The notes under the pieces were generated by a model. The model had not been told where the DNA came from. It did no database searches and was given only the letters and a program-made list of their open reading frames with translations. The position numbers and the translations under genes are program-made. Below are positions 24,305 to 37,600 of a DNA stretch of 64,000 nt, piece by piece; position 1 is the stretch's first letter; every line of letters begins with the position of its first letter. Origin of the DNA: Eretmocerus hayati (Eukaryota > Arthropoda > Insecta > Hymenoptera > Aphelinidae); assembly GCA_029851415.1 (NCBI GenBank), contig CM056741.1:62486282-62550281 (forward strand), read 5' to 3'.

Positions 24305-24833
24305 TGAACAAAATAATATCTTTGATTCTAAATTGAAATCACCAAGAGCACGAGTACAATTCAGTCAAAGTATGATTGACAATTCTAATCTTGAACTCCT
24401 GGCAAAAATTTCATTGGGATGAAATGCTGGAGTCTTTGTTGAAGTGGGAACAAACTCACTGTGAGTCATGAATAGCAAGCAATTGAACACAAATTAGCAA
24501 AGAAGGAGAGAGTGAAAGACCTAACACCTTTCAAAATCATGACTCTGCTATTCTTTACATTCACAAAGTCTGAAATTCAATTTTTACTGGTATCAAAAGC
24601 TATTCTGAAGCCGAGAATGATTCCGTTCAACATGTGTCAATGAGGATATAGGAGAATTTGGAAAAATGTAACAAGGTGAAACAACCCATTGCCGCAATGA
24701 CTTTGATGAAAAGTATAAGCAACGCACGTTTGTCACTCTAATTTCATCAAATGAACTTTGACGTTTATCTCGTTCTAAATTCACGGGGTTGACAGTTGAA
24801 GGATAACTTCTTCAACTGTTGCGGATAAAGTAA

Positions 24834-25407
24834 TACCGTCAACTGGGGTAACTTTGGGACAAGAATCGCATTTTCCCCCTCAAAACTCTTGTAACTTGTA
24901 CATCTCGCACCAGAATCGCATTGTATCTGTGGTATATTGAAAGCTCACTAATTCATCTTCCAATCGCGGAGTTGATGAAGTCCATTTGGGCATCTCTGGA
25001 TGGAACCACGAGCGCTCAAAGTCGTGTCGAAAAGTTACCGCGAGTTGCAGAAAATACACATACTTTTCAGTTTTCACTCTACAGAATTGAAACTGGGGGG
25101 AAAAACCACTAATATGACGATTATGACGATGAATTCGTAAAGATATCTGCTCAGACAAGTGAATTCCAGCTCAGTTAACCTAAGCTTAAAGTCATCTTGC
25201 AGGGGTCGCATCCACTCTAATTTGTTCGAGAGACTTTTTGTTGGATTGAGAACATACTTTTGAAAAAATCTATTAGAAATGAATACACAGCTAATGGAGA
25301 CACTCTTGCCGTCACAAAAGATTGACCAAACGTGTTCCGTGGCTGTTTCACGGGTTGTCCCAAAATTATCCTCCACCCCCTTTCCAAAATTATCCCAATT
25401 GACGGTA
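24834..25407. mobile_element. MITE family 'GTCAAC-GGGGTAACTTTGG', copy B
   Basis: The left end TACCGTCAACTGGGGTAACT is inverted at the right end, ATTATCCCAATTGACGGTA (ends at 25407). Near the right end a second inverted copy of the motif (TTGTCCCAAAATTATCC) occurs. It has no transposase. Same family as copy A. Confidence 0.65.
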
Positions 25408-26246
25408 TATCATCATCATGCAACGAGTAAACCATTGAACTATGATGGTACAAGTCGTTGAATACCAGTGGTGGGTCGGTCGCTAACATGATTGAAGAGC
25501 TGTAGAATTCAACCTTCCACAGGATTCGACGAGGATCGTTTCCAAGGTTACTTGCTCAACCCTAGCCAGGCGAATGTTCATGGAAAATTACTCAATAATC
25601 ACATCGCACTCGGCACTTTTTGGTTGAACAGTTCTGATTCTGAAATTACGTTGCACCTTGGACAAGAAGCAAATCAAGATTGAACGTTTATCACCTAGTA
25701 CGAACTGGCTGGGAGCCAGCGCTATGTGTGAAATTGCATCATTTGAATTGTATAGTGATACACGTATGCAACTCAAAAACATTGGTGAAATTCATCAGAT
25801 TGTACAGGACATACATTAATTGTACTCAAAAGGCCATAGAATTTGAAAACCCTCACGTTGAGGAGAAGAGTGCCCGCACATTGCAGAGAGAACAAAATTT
25901 GTGTCTCAAGCAGGTTACTCTTCATAATTTTCATGAAAATCGTCATTTTGATAAGAATCCGCAGTTTTTGCTCAAAACGGCACTCCTATCTCAATTCTGG
26001 CCAAGTATTCCGGAAGAACAATTAACTCTCCGTCGACAATATGTAATACGATATTTTATTAGGAGTATCTGGGCTTATAAGATTAAGTTCGAATTTGATC
26101 TTAAACTTTAAAGAGCGGAAAAAGGTGTTTCAACGACACTCTTTGTTTCGGGTGATATCTTGAGTCCAGATTCATCAATGTTAATTTCTCAAACCTAAGA
26201 ATTTCATGGTTCAAGACGCAGTTGTACAATTTTTTGAGATTCCATA

Positions 26247-27305
26247 ATAGGGTGGGACGAAAAATGAATCTTAAATTGGTACTTTTTGCTAGACGCGCAG
26301 AAATGAGATCTTGGGGTGGAGCAAGCGTCCTGAAAATGTCTTCAAAATGAAGAAAAAAAGCATTTTAAAAAGTGCGGTTATGGCTTTGTTTTTGAAACTG
26401 ATTGAGTGAGGCGCAGGACGTTTTCGTCATCTGAATCGGTATGCTTACCGTCATTTTTCATGTATTTCACTCGTAAAAATTGAAAACAAGATTCGCTGAA
26501 GCCTGAGAAGTCAGGGATCCTGATGAATCACGAGATATCGACCGTATAGCGAGAAAATGACAATTTTCCGGAAAACACTCGATTCCCTTCAAATCGATGA
26601 ATAGGTGAGAACATCGTCTCTATATAGGGCTAAACTCTTACCGGATTAGGATTGTCCATGTATTTTGACCTTCTAAACACGATCCCGTTGGTGCTAAGGA
26701 GCTCGGATGCGTCGGATTCTGGTGTTGGGCAGATGACGACGGAAGATTCGCCCTACCTCGTGTATGGGACTCCTCATCCTCATATATATACACGGGTTTT
26801 TACACATTTGCCGTCATCAGCTCGCAACTTGGAATTGACACATCCAAGCTCTTTAGAACTAATGGGATCGTGTTCAGGAGGTCAATGTTCATAAAATAAT
26901 ATAATGCGCGGTAAGAGTTCGAGCGAAGTATACAACGCTGTCGTCATCTACTCATCAATCTGAACGGAATTGAGCGTTTCCCGGAAAAGTTTCATTTTTT
27001 CACTTCGGCCGGTATTTCGCAATTCACAAGAGCCCATGATTCCTAAGGCCTTAGCAAACCTCGCTTTTGGCTTACGAGTGGAAATATATGAAAAATGATA
27101 ATCAGCATAACGATTTAGATGACGGGGACGTTCTGCGCCTTACTCGATCAGTTTCAAAAACAAAGTCTAATCCGCACCTTGGGCGCTTGCTCCATCACAA
27201 AATTTCATTTCTCAACGCCCAGAAAGAAAATTTTCATATCTACACACAAAATGGAAAAAACTGTGACCTCAATTGGAAAAGTATTAATTTTTCGTCCTAC
27301 CCTAT
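26247..27305. mobile_element. Foldback DNA transposon with 8-bp target duplication (hAT-like)
   Basis: The ends ATAGGGTGGGACGAAAAAT and its inverse (CGTCCTACCCTAT, with one mismatch) are flanked by a perfect 8-bp direct repeat, ATTCCATA, at 26239-26246 and 27306-27313. The arms stay complementary for several hundred bases toward the centre (for example GGAGCAAGCG/CGCTTGCTCC and AACACGATCCC/GGGATCGTGTT). No transposase is present. An 8-bp TSD and (C/A)AGGGTGGG ends suggest hAT or a related superfamily. Confidence 0.85.
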
Positions 27306-27331
27306 ATTCCATAAGCATACATAATATCTAT

Positions 27332-27479
27332 TAGGGCTGGGACTTTTGCATATCCGGATATTTTTGAATTATGCTGGATTCGAGATGTTTGATCTTTACT
27401 TTTATATACAACTTTTCACCATCCGAATATCCGGATATCAGGAAAGTATCCGGATAATTTGCGGATAGTCCCAGCCCTA
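27332..27479. mobile_element. hAT-type MITE, 148 bp, with perfect 8-bp target duplication
   Basis: TIR TAGGGCTGGGAC at the left and its exact inverse at the right (ending at 27479) are flanked by ATATCTAT at 27324-27331 and 27480-27487. Inside are at least three ATCCGGATA words, typical of subterminal transposase-binding motifs. It lies 18 bp from the end of the element's neighbour's TSD (27313), so two elements inserted side by side. Confidence 0.9.
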
Positions 27480-27699
27480 ATATCTATCGATTTTGGTTGT
27501 GACTTCGCCACTTGAATACGCTCGAGAATAAAAGTTTCATTTTGAGAAATCGAATGTGGCTGTTTAGGACCACATTCAACGAAATCCCTCATAACATATT
27601 CTGAAAATCTAAAAAATTTTCATTCGAAAAGACGCATGGTGAAATTTTTCTATTTTCTGAGTAAATGAGCCTGGAATAAAAGATCTGGTCAAAATGTTA

Positions 27700-28658
27700 T
27701 TTTCGGTGGAAGCGCAACACAGCTCAAAATTTTCGGCGAACAGGCGCCACGCCACAGGAAAGAGTCGGTGTAAATGCGGCATAACACCGGAGCAAATTTG
27801 CTAGCAGACGCCACACAGAAAGTGACAGAAGGGGGCGAAGGGGAAAGGCCGTTGGACCATGGTGGGGCACTAGGCACTATGGAGAGAAAAGAAAGAGAGA
27901 GAGAGCGTGCTGCAGGCGTCGGGGCAACGGGAACGGGAGTTGCTTCAATAAGTTGCTTTGGAGCTTTTCATCAGACACCGGCTTCGAGCCGAACTCGTGG
28001 CAGCGAATATATATAGGTAACGTGGAAGTGTGCGTCGGCTGCAATATCCTCCTCGGGGTCAGCATCCACCTCTCTTTCTCTCTATTCACAACCTCCTTCC
28101 ACTCTGCACTCTTTCTCTCTCCTCCGTGTCAACTTTACTATCCGTGAAAGCTATCAGTTCTATGATCCAGAATCAGCCTTTGTTCCGCATTTTATCTACT
28201 GCTCGCCGTGAGAGTAGCCATTTAAACCCGTGTGTCCAGGTTAGGGTTAGGTCGGCGTCGTTTTCGTGTCTTTCGTTGGTGCCGGGGGCCGCGGGGGTAT
28301 CTTTACTCGTGGACGTGCCGTGCGGTGGCTGGGGCTCGGCTGCTCGGCTCAGTTTAGAATCGGAGTAACTAAAATTTTAGTCAGAGTCCGCGCGTCAGTA
28401 TAATAGTGAGCATCAAAAGATAGCTCTAAAGCCCGAACGTCAGATGTGATTAAAACAGTGCGCTCTATTTATTCTGTTGTTCAGTTGCCCGCCGACGCGA
28501 CTGCACTAAGTAATACATCATCATTAGCAACTCTCCAAGAAGACGACAATATTATAACTAAATAACGACAACGATAAACGACGTGGTGGTGGTGCTGTTA
28601 TCTGCTGGAGTGCATAAGGCAGGGGTAACAAGATCCTGGGGTGCTGCACGGCCACACG
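27700..28658 (+). promoter_or_regulatory. Presumed promoter and 5' UTR region of alpha-actinin
   Basis: The kilobase before the alpha-actinin start codon is richer in GC and in CpG than its surroundings and contains pyrimidine-rich tracts. TCAGT initiator-like words occur near 28348 and 28395. The transcription start cannot be fixed from sequence; the exon containing the ATG at 28659 may extend upstream, or a further 5' UTR exon may exist. A GA microsatellite lies at about 27885-27905. Confidence 0.35.
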
Positions 28659-31600
28659 ATGAACGATATGGAGGCCTATGGTGATGGCTACATGGAGCCC
28701 GAGGAAGAATGGGAACGCGAGGGTCTTCTTGATCCTGCTTGGGAGAAACAGCAAAAAAAAGTGAGTGTGCCACTACTTACACCCTCGACATACTCTCTCT
28801 ACTACTGTCATCTTCAGCCACCTCTATCACAGTGTTTTTATCAAGTGCAATTTATACTTACGCGTGTGTTTTGTACCATGTGCGCGCACAAATGTTTAAT
28901 ATCAGGATCACTTCTCAAGGTCGGCTACTATAATAAGAAATAAGTATACCTTATCTCCTTGTCAGCCGGTTCGTGCACAGTTTATTTGACAATCGAGTGC
29001 CTAAATTGATCAAGCCGGGGCAAGAGATCAGTGGTATATAGTGACTCTCTAGCTGTCATGTTCTCATGAGATCAATTGCTCTTATCCTGACTTGTATTAT
29101 TATCCAGACACTGAGACAGTTGCAGCTGCTGTATTATATAGTGCAAAGTAGTTTGTCAGGGTTTTTGAGTGAGTAGCTTGCCAGGATCTGCCATTGATTT
29201 ATGGTCTGAGAGATAAGGTTCGAGAAATTCCGCTGCTGCAGAAAACGTGTGGGAGAGTATGTGTCGAGTCTGAATTTTTCTCAAACACCTCGGCTGTAGC
29301 GATTTATTATTAGCACGAGCGAGATTAAATCTCCGGAGTAACTGCCTCCTCCAAGTCGTCTCGACAGGAGCGCCTTATTCTCAGAGTGAAATCATTTTAT
29401 TATTCACCACAACTTGGGTGCATTTACTGCCCAAGAAGTTTTCTGCAATCTATCAATGTTGTAATGCATCCTTGGTCTCTCGGTGAGATAGTGATTGAGT
29501 TATTTCTGATTTCCCCAGTTTCATTCTGAAAAAAATCTCTAGACATGGAGAGAGCTTCATTTCAGCATTAGTTAAAGACATTTGATGAAAAAAAACATAA
29601 CTCGTAGATTCTATTTATCATACTCGATTATATTCAAAGTTTTGATGGTCCTGTCATATGTAAGCTGAACCCAACAGCCTTGAAAATTTTGAGAAGAAAA
29701 TTGTTATCATTCCTTGTTGTGAGAGCCTTCCATTTAGTGACAGTTTTGTCAACAACTGAGTGCATGAGTAGTATGGTAATGATGGAATACACTGTTGAAA
29801 TTGCTAATGAAATGTAATCATTACTCAACCGGTTAGTTCTTGCTGTCCTGTGCGCTTTCTTTTGGTTTCTCAAATCACTTTGTTGACAGTGTACAACTAT
29901 ATAGATCTCAGCATTCTCCCAATAATTGGCAAGGATTCAAGGCTTTTCTATGCACCAGCAAGAGCCCTTTGAATTCTACTTTTAGAACTTATGACCAGTA
30001 GAACTGTGCAATGATTTACATCAAAGCATCTCGATCATTACGGTACATCATTCAACCATCCCTTTACTTTCTTGCCAAGAAATTCAATGTGTGATACCAT
30101 CTCCAGCTCAAAGTATAGTGCCTTTCAATTGCTCCAATTATTAGGTGGTCAACACCCAAAAAATAATATGAACTTGACACTTGCACTGCTGAAGCAATGA
30201 ATCAACTACTCTGATTTTTCTTACTCATCAGTTGGCGAGTAATTTGGGTTGTTACACTAGATGTCAGTGAGACTCAAATAATACTCCCATAATGATCAAA
30301 ACTTTTCATTAAGGAGAATGATTATTTATATCATCAGCAACACTGTCCCTTTGCTAGTTTCTTGATTATAATCTAGCTTGCTGTCACTTCTCGTTTGATG
30401 TTGATCGACAATGATATTTCTGTTACAACTCAAAAACGATTTGAATATTTTCTCGAGAGATTCTGAATGAGTTTTGACATAATGAGGAAAACCTAAGAGA
30501 GTTAAAGATATTCGGCTATCTGTGTAATTAGTGCCAAAACTATTGATTGAGTCTTGCTACATGATTCGCGAGCGTGACGTATCAAAATTATCATGTTCAT
30601 CGGACCTATTCAATCAAATTTTTCAAAGTCCTAAGCTGTTCTATTCGATGAAAGGCAGAGCGTCAAGATGTTAACTTTGTGATGCGTATAAAAGTAAAAA
30701 TGAATTCCAAAAATTATTTTTGCAAACACGTTCTACACTTAATGAAAAAATATCTATCTTCCTCTATACCTATATTATCTTGGGAAACGAAACCATCATT
30801 GTACATCTTTGAAGGATCGACAGGTTGGTCTCGTGAACACAACTTCATTTCGTTTCCCCTGGTTTTGAGTTGAAATGAGGAATATTGAATCAACGACGAA
30901 GAAAGATGCCAATATGCTGTCGTCATTGTTACTCATCGCATAATACCAAATCTTATGATGTTTTTCACCAAGAGGATGTACTTGTATCCATATATGGGCT
31001 TCCATGCTACATTTCACCTTTTACTCTTTGAATCGTGTGACAACATCACTATTATCTCTTTTGTTGAGTGATGGATTTGAAATACAGAACGCGTCTCCAA
31101 CGCAAGTATTTGTTAGTCTCTCAGCTAATATAGGTCGCGTTGTGAATGTCTCTGGTGATGCTCGCATTTCAGAAATAAACTTGTATGAATTGATGTGAAG
31201 AACAGGAGACTCGTCTCGGTTTCAGTGTTTGCATCAAACATGCTTCACGTGATCGTAACTAAGTTTTCGCGCAATCAACTGTTTTTCCCAAGTTCCAGTC
31301 ACAGGATTTAGGCAGATAAATCCTGCAAAATTATTATGAATGATTTTATCCAACTGATCTCAAAATTAGCGCCGTTCTCTGGAAATCACTCAGCATATAC
31401 TCACAATTATTTCATCATTCATTCATTCCATATTACTAGATTGTGATAAAGCTGTCAAACATTTGTAACAAGGTTATCCTGGTGGAAAAATTTCCAAATT
31501 TCTGACATGTGCCTGATTGGCAGTGAGTATATTCCAACTTCTGCTTAGAAAATTCGGAAGATAGACTGATTGCACTCAGCCTCTTTTCTTTAACTAATTG

Positions 31601-34600
31601 TTTGATGAGTGAAATTGAAGTTGCAAGGACTACGAGATTTTTTCAGCCTCAAAAAGAATGTCCGTGAAAAAGTAGTCGTGTCTTTGAAATGAGTTCAAAT
31701 GATGAATGAAATTCCCACGATATATCACAGAAATCTATACAAAATAGAAATCTTTGCATATCTGATAATTCCTGATAATGATCTGATAATTGATTAGAAA
31801 GTTGATCAGATTATATGAGCTATTCAGTAAAATTTCAGTACGCCTATTGCGATTTCATCCTGCCGAATTCACACAGCTACACCTTCGTGATCTATTAGAC
31901 ATCGCTGACGGCCAAATTTCGCGCACACATCTTGACGTGCCCTCGGTGTCTGGTTCTTCTGCTCTCGAGACCCGCTGCATCAGATCGCGATCCCCGGCTA
32001 CAGATAATCCAAGTCAAGGTGATCCCACCGTCGTCGTCGTGATTCCGAGATGTTTTCAGAGCATCAGCATAGCGCCCGCACGGTAAATTGGAGAGCCATC
32101 CCGCTGGTGCACGCGCGCGCGAGCTTTCAATTTTTCACGGCAGCGCAGAGCTCTAAATGGGAGGATCGTTGACCTTTCTCGAGAGGGGTAATACATCTCC
32201 AGGCGTAGAGCCAAATCTCAGATTGAATTCGGGTGACCCACTCGTCGGTAGTGTGACTTTCTGAGCTACGATTGTCATCAAGATAGAGCAGCTTTATAGC
32301 TTCGCACTTTTCATCGATGATGCATCTCGCGATGCGCATGTCATAGTTGTCGCTACGAACTCATGTTTCATCCACGTGTGATTCATTTTGTCTATGACAA
32401 CCTAATTGACTAGTTCTGTGACGGATATTCTACACTACTGGTCAAAAGTCTGAGGACACCTGGGAATCATCAAGCTGATGATTTTCAGAGTTGGATATCT
32501 CAGAACCTAATGGTCGTAGAGAGCTCTGCGTGGTCGCATTTTGTAGCTTATATCGAGCACTTTCAAGTCTATTTTCAGTATTTTCCGTCCCGCGTATTAT
32601 ACCGGAGCCACACGAGTCAGAAAAATGACTTTTTTCGCAATTTTTCAGGCAAGGTACGAACTCCTGACGGTTTTGGAGAGATTGTTAGATCGCTATGAGA
32701 CCAATGACATCTTTAAGCCCATGAAAAAACTTTGGAAATCCGTTTTTGAACGTCTCTAAAAGTGGTTCTGGCATTGAGATATGACAGATTGTCTGCGGGT
32801 GTTTTTCTTTCAAAAAATTACACGGTTAATCCAAAAGTGAGAAACAGCCCAGTCCAAGGTCGGTAGCCTTCCCTTTCGATGCCTATCTCGATGCTTAGTC
32901 GAGCTCTTGCAGAAATGAGGATCAGCTGCCCCAAAGTGGGCTGTTTCTCATCATTTTTGGATTATAAAGGGATTTTTGAGAGAAAAACTCCCTCACTAAA
33001 TTACTTGGATCTCGGGACTAGAACCACTTTGAAAAACGTTCAAGAGCGGATTTTGAAGGTCTTCTCATGGGCTTGAAGATGTCATTGATCTCATAGCGAT
33101 CCAACAATCTCTCCAAAATCGGGAGGCGTTCGTACCTTGCTTGAAAAATTGCGAAAAAAGTCATTCTTCTGATTCGTGTGTCTCTGCTATAATACGCGGG
33201 ATGGAAAATACAGAAAATAGATTTGATAGTGCTTAATATGAGCTACAAAATGCGACCACGCAGAGCTCTCTACGACCAATAGGTTCTGAGATATCATGAA
33301 AATCATCAGCTTGATTCCCAGGTGTCCTCAGACTTTTGACCGGTAGTGTACATCCACTGTACTTCTGTTGCTCTAGCGATCTATTCATTTTGAATTTCGT
33401 TGAATTTCGTTGAATTCTATGCAATGACCAATTTCATAACGAAATCCCACTCAAAAAATCGTAATCGTGAAAATACGATGATTGTGATTTTTAGAGTGGG
33501 ATTTCGTTACGAAATGGGTCATCAAATACGACTAAACAAAACTCGACAAAATCCAAAATGGAAACTGTTCAAAACCCTGTAATTGAGGACCGAATTCAGA
33601 GAGTAATGAAGAAGCCAGAGTATTCATTGATTTCGAAACGATGGTATCGCAATTACAGAATATTTACCAACTTGGAAAAAGGAAAAATCCAGGGACTTTG
33701 ATGGTTGCATAACCTGGAGAATCCAGGCATTTCATTCAAACAATTCGAAAATACAGATTCTCCGTGTCATTAGGCGCGAAGATGAATAATTTGTGAAATA
33801 ATAGCACCTCAGCTCGCTATTTCGTCGAGCGCTGAAGATCTTGACTCGATACCTTGTATGAACGAAAATTGATAGAATATGCTGTAGAGCTCCTGTCTTC
33901 TTTCAGCATTGTATTTTGGACTTGGGTGATTTCTATTCTGATACTGAATTCCCTGGAAATAACGGGAATGCTTGTTAGCCAACTCGACAGACACCCTAAA
34001 TTATTCACTTGTTTGGAGAGTATAAGTATCGTGTTCTGTCGCACTTATCGTCATACATTTTGGTCGATGTCAGATGAGAACGGTATAGGTCTATTTCAGA
34101 TTCCCAAAATATGATTTGATATTTTGAATGCTACTTTTATTATTGATCATCGCCTTACAGCGAAATTCCAGCGACACTATGTGGAGTAGAAGCCCTCTTG
34201 TGAGGTGCATAAATCATTTCCCCCAAAAGCAATCACCAATTAGTATCGCCATTCAGAAATCCAAAGTCGTTTTTTGAAAATCTGATATAGACTTATACCG
34301 TTCTTTTACAACTTGGGTCCCCGGCTTTCGCCTACATCCCGGCTCACCCCCATAGGCGTGGAGCAGGGGTACGTCCTGCAAGCGCGACCACTTGGTGACC
34401 CGAGGGACTCTCGGCTCAAGGAAGCCGAGGCGAGACTTCAGCCCCCCCCCCCTACACACATAAAGGGGCGGGTACGGCTGTGCGTTGGGCAGCCGGACCC
34501 AAAAGTCGGTAGTCGGTCCATGGGTTGGGTCATCTTTCGATCACTTGTGGCCCCCCCGAGATGGCCTCCTTCTGGTGGATAAGTCGTCCAGGCTCGTACT

Positions 34601-37600
34601 GTGATCTTCCGGAAGTAATCCCAATACGAGTCCTTGAACTTATCCATTCCCGGGCATCATAGCTGCCGTGTCCACCGGACAGAGATGTACCCCTGTGAAC
34701 CTGGCCCGCCAAATTGGCCCAAAATATGCTTGTGGTAGGCCGGAATTTGCTGAATTTGCTTGTCCAAGTCTCGAATTTTGGTCCGGCTGCGTTTTTGAGT
34801 TATGAGCCCTCAAAGTAGCCTAATTCCACCCCCCCCCTCCCCACTCCTCCTTCCGTGCACTTACAGAAGTGCCCAGATCTCCGCGAATTTAGCTGCTGGA
34901 GGGACGCACGCGGGCTCAAATTGAAGCTTGAATTTTGGGCCATCGCAAGCAAATATAGAAAAATCGAAGTAATTACGTTGAAGTACCAAAAAACTGCTCG
35001 CAGTGTCCCGTGTTTAAGCATACGGGCGGGTGGTCGGCGGAGAGGGGACAGTCGAGGGAGAAGAGGAGAAGCCCCGCGCAGACGCATCATCGTTCAAAAA
35101 ACTTGTCTGCTGCGCTGATGATGTGCGTCTGATCGTCGTCGTCGTTCATCACGCTGTGTTTACACCGGTACCGAGGTCGACGAGCACCCTGGGCACTGGC
35201 CCTGGACTCTCGCTGCTCTTTGGATGAATGCGTGTGTTACAGGGAGAAGCTGCGTGACATCCTGGACGACGTCGCCAACATGTGCTGTGTGCCTGTGCAC
35301 CACGACGCCCGGGGCTCCACGCCCGACCTGGTGCACCGGCGGTGGTCTTCTTGCCCAGTCTTCTATCGAGTTACGTCTTTTCACATTCTCGTTGGAATCG
35401 GACTAGATGAAAGTACCGTGATTGCGAATGTGCCTTATATGCTTTTTTTTAGCAATACTTCGAGGCCGAGACATTTTTACACAATAGTTTTAGGATTCAC
35501 TGCTTCAAGTTGCTGCTCATATGTGGACCCGAAAAACTATTCTCCCTTGACTCTAAACGTGTTAAATTTTTGTACATTGAGTTGATCATCATGAATTGAA
35601 ATTGAGTCTTACTATTTTGATTCATGGTTCTCTTGTCTCATTTATTCTTGGAAGACATTGTATGGTATGAACTGATTTCATGCTTTTTCATGCGATTGAC
35701 ATTTCTACAGTAATCGTTTCACATCAGTGGGATCTCAGCACTATACAAGCGCAAGGCTTGCAGCTTATTCGGTTCTATATGCCGTGCTGAACTTGGTCAA
35801 CTCAGAGCCTCTCCAGTGAGAATAGAGGCATAATCAAAAGTCACATATTGTGCTAGTGATCATTTAAAGTACTGCCAATCATTTATGGCTCATTACATAT
35901 CTCATGTTTGAATCATGCAAAGTCTAAATTGAATTGTCCATACCCACACTGTTTAAATAATATTCTTTTGGAATCGGTGAAGAAATACTCTACCCTTGAC
36001 TTTGAGAGGGGAACGATAGAATAGTGACATCAACTTAGATTCATTGACTTCTATCAGGTGCAGGCTATTAATGCTTTGAGGTCTTTTCATTGCAACACTG
36101 TTAGTATACATGCAAGACTTCTAGGCAATCGCTGCTAGGTGAAAAGATTTTGAAGTGTTGGTCATGTGTAGACTCGGATATCAGTTTACAAAATGATAGA
36201 TGAGACACTCAAATGAGAACTGTGAGTGAATTGATATAGCGTTTACTGTAGAATTGAACTAACTCATATCAGAACATCCAAATTTGGCAGGATGATCTTA
36301 TCCCTACACTAACAATGACAAGTTCTCATTCTCAAGCTGTGACAAAACTCCAAACAGATCTTCATCTTGGAAATCTTGTGAGAGTCAAAGCGCTTCTGAA
36401 AATATTGAGTCACTCAAGTTTTGCATCACTAACACTTCAAACTGATTGAACGATCAAGTGGTGGGTTATTCCTTTCATTGAAATGCTATTGATGCATGAA
36501 GAGATGGCAGGTTCAAGTGATGGAATTCCTGCCTCCTTGTTTGAAAGAATATGCAACAGAGCTCTAACACAAGGAACTTGGATGACAATTTCCCAATATC
36601 AAAAGATAAGAATTTGACTCTGAAGCTCCCAGGCCTTTGAATTGAATCTTATATGCTCAATCTACATACATCAAATATTGGCTTAGAGCGCAAGGTGCAT
36701 GAAAAGACGTAGCCGTAGCTTGATAGAGGACTGGGCAAGAAGACCACCGCCGGTGCACCAGGTCGGGCGTGGAGCCCCGGGCGTCGTGGTGCACAGGCAC
36801 ACAGCACATGTTGGCGACGTCGTCCAGGATGACACGCAGCTTCTCCCTGTAACACACGCATTCATCCAAAGAGCAGCGAGAGTCCAGGGCCAGTGCCCAG
36901 GGTGCTCGTCGACCTCGGTACCGGTGTAAACACAGCGTGATGAACGACGACGACGATCAGACGCACATCATCAGCGCAGCAGACAAGTTTTTTGAACGAT
37001 GATGCGTCTGCGCGGGGCTTCTCCTCTTCTCCCTCGACTGTCCCCTCTCCGCCGACCACCCGCCCGTATGCTTATACACGGGACACTGCGAGCAGTTTTT
37101 TGGTACTTCAACGTAATTACTTCGATTTTTCTATATTTGCTTGCGATGGCCCAAAATTCAAGCTTCAATTTGAGCCCGCGTGCGTCCCTCCAGCAGCTAA
37201 ATTCGCGGAGATCTGGGCACTTCTGTAAGTGCACGGAAGGAGGAGTGGGGGGGGTGGAATTAGGCTACTTTGAGGGCTCATAACTCAAAAACGCAGCCGG
37301 ACCAAAATTCGAGACTTGGACAAGCAAATTCAGCAAATTCCGGTCTACCACAAGCATATTTTGGCCCAATTTGGCGGGCCAGGTTCACAGGGGTCAGAGA
37401 TGTGCGGTCTCCCGCTCTTGTGGATGCTGAGTATCGCTATAGTGCCGGGAGTTTGTCAGACTTTAGGGCCGAGACATCGAAGTGTCTCAGCGGTCTCAGT
37501 CCCCCTTGCGGGAGGGGCCATGGCAACACCGAGCACCAGTCTCGGGGCCAGGCTCTTCCCTACCGGATTCGGGATGAAACCCAGGCGCGGTGTCCTGTTA

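Noticed and set aside
28239..28251. TTAGGGTTAGG, similar to the insect telomere repeat
   Set aside because: Only two imperfect units in a GC-rich upstream region; too short to be telomeric.
28030..28368. 112-codon frame just upstream of alpha-actinin
   Set aside because: Non-ATG start, Ser/Leu-rich from pyrimidine tracts in a GC-rich promoter or 5' UTR region; no known protein.
34313..34582. Open frames on both strands in the GC-rich stretch
   Set aside because: Open because GC-rich DNA has few stop codons; proline/arginine-rich with homopolymer C tracts, no domain.
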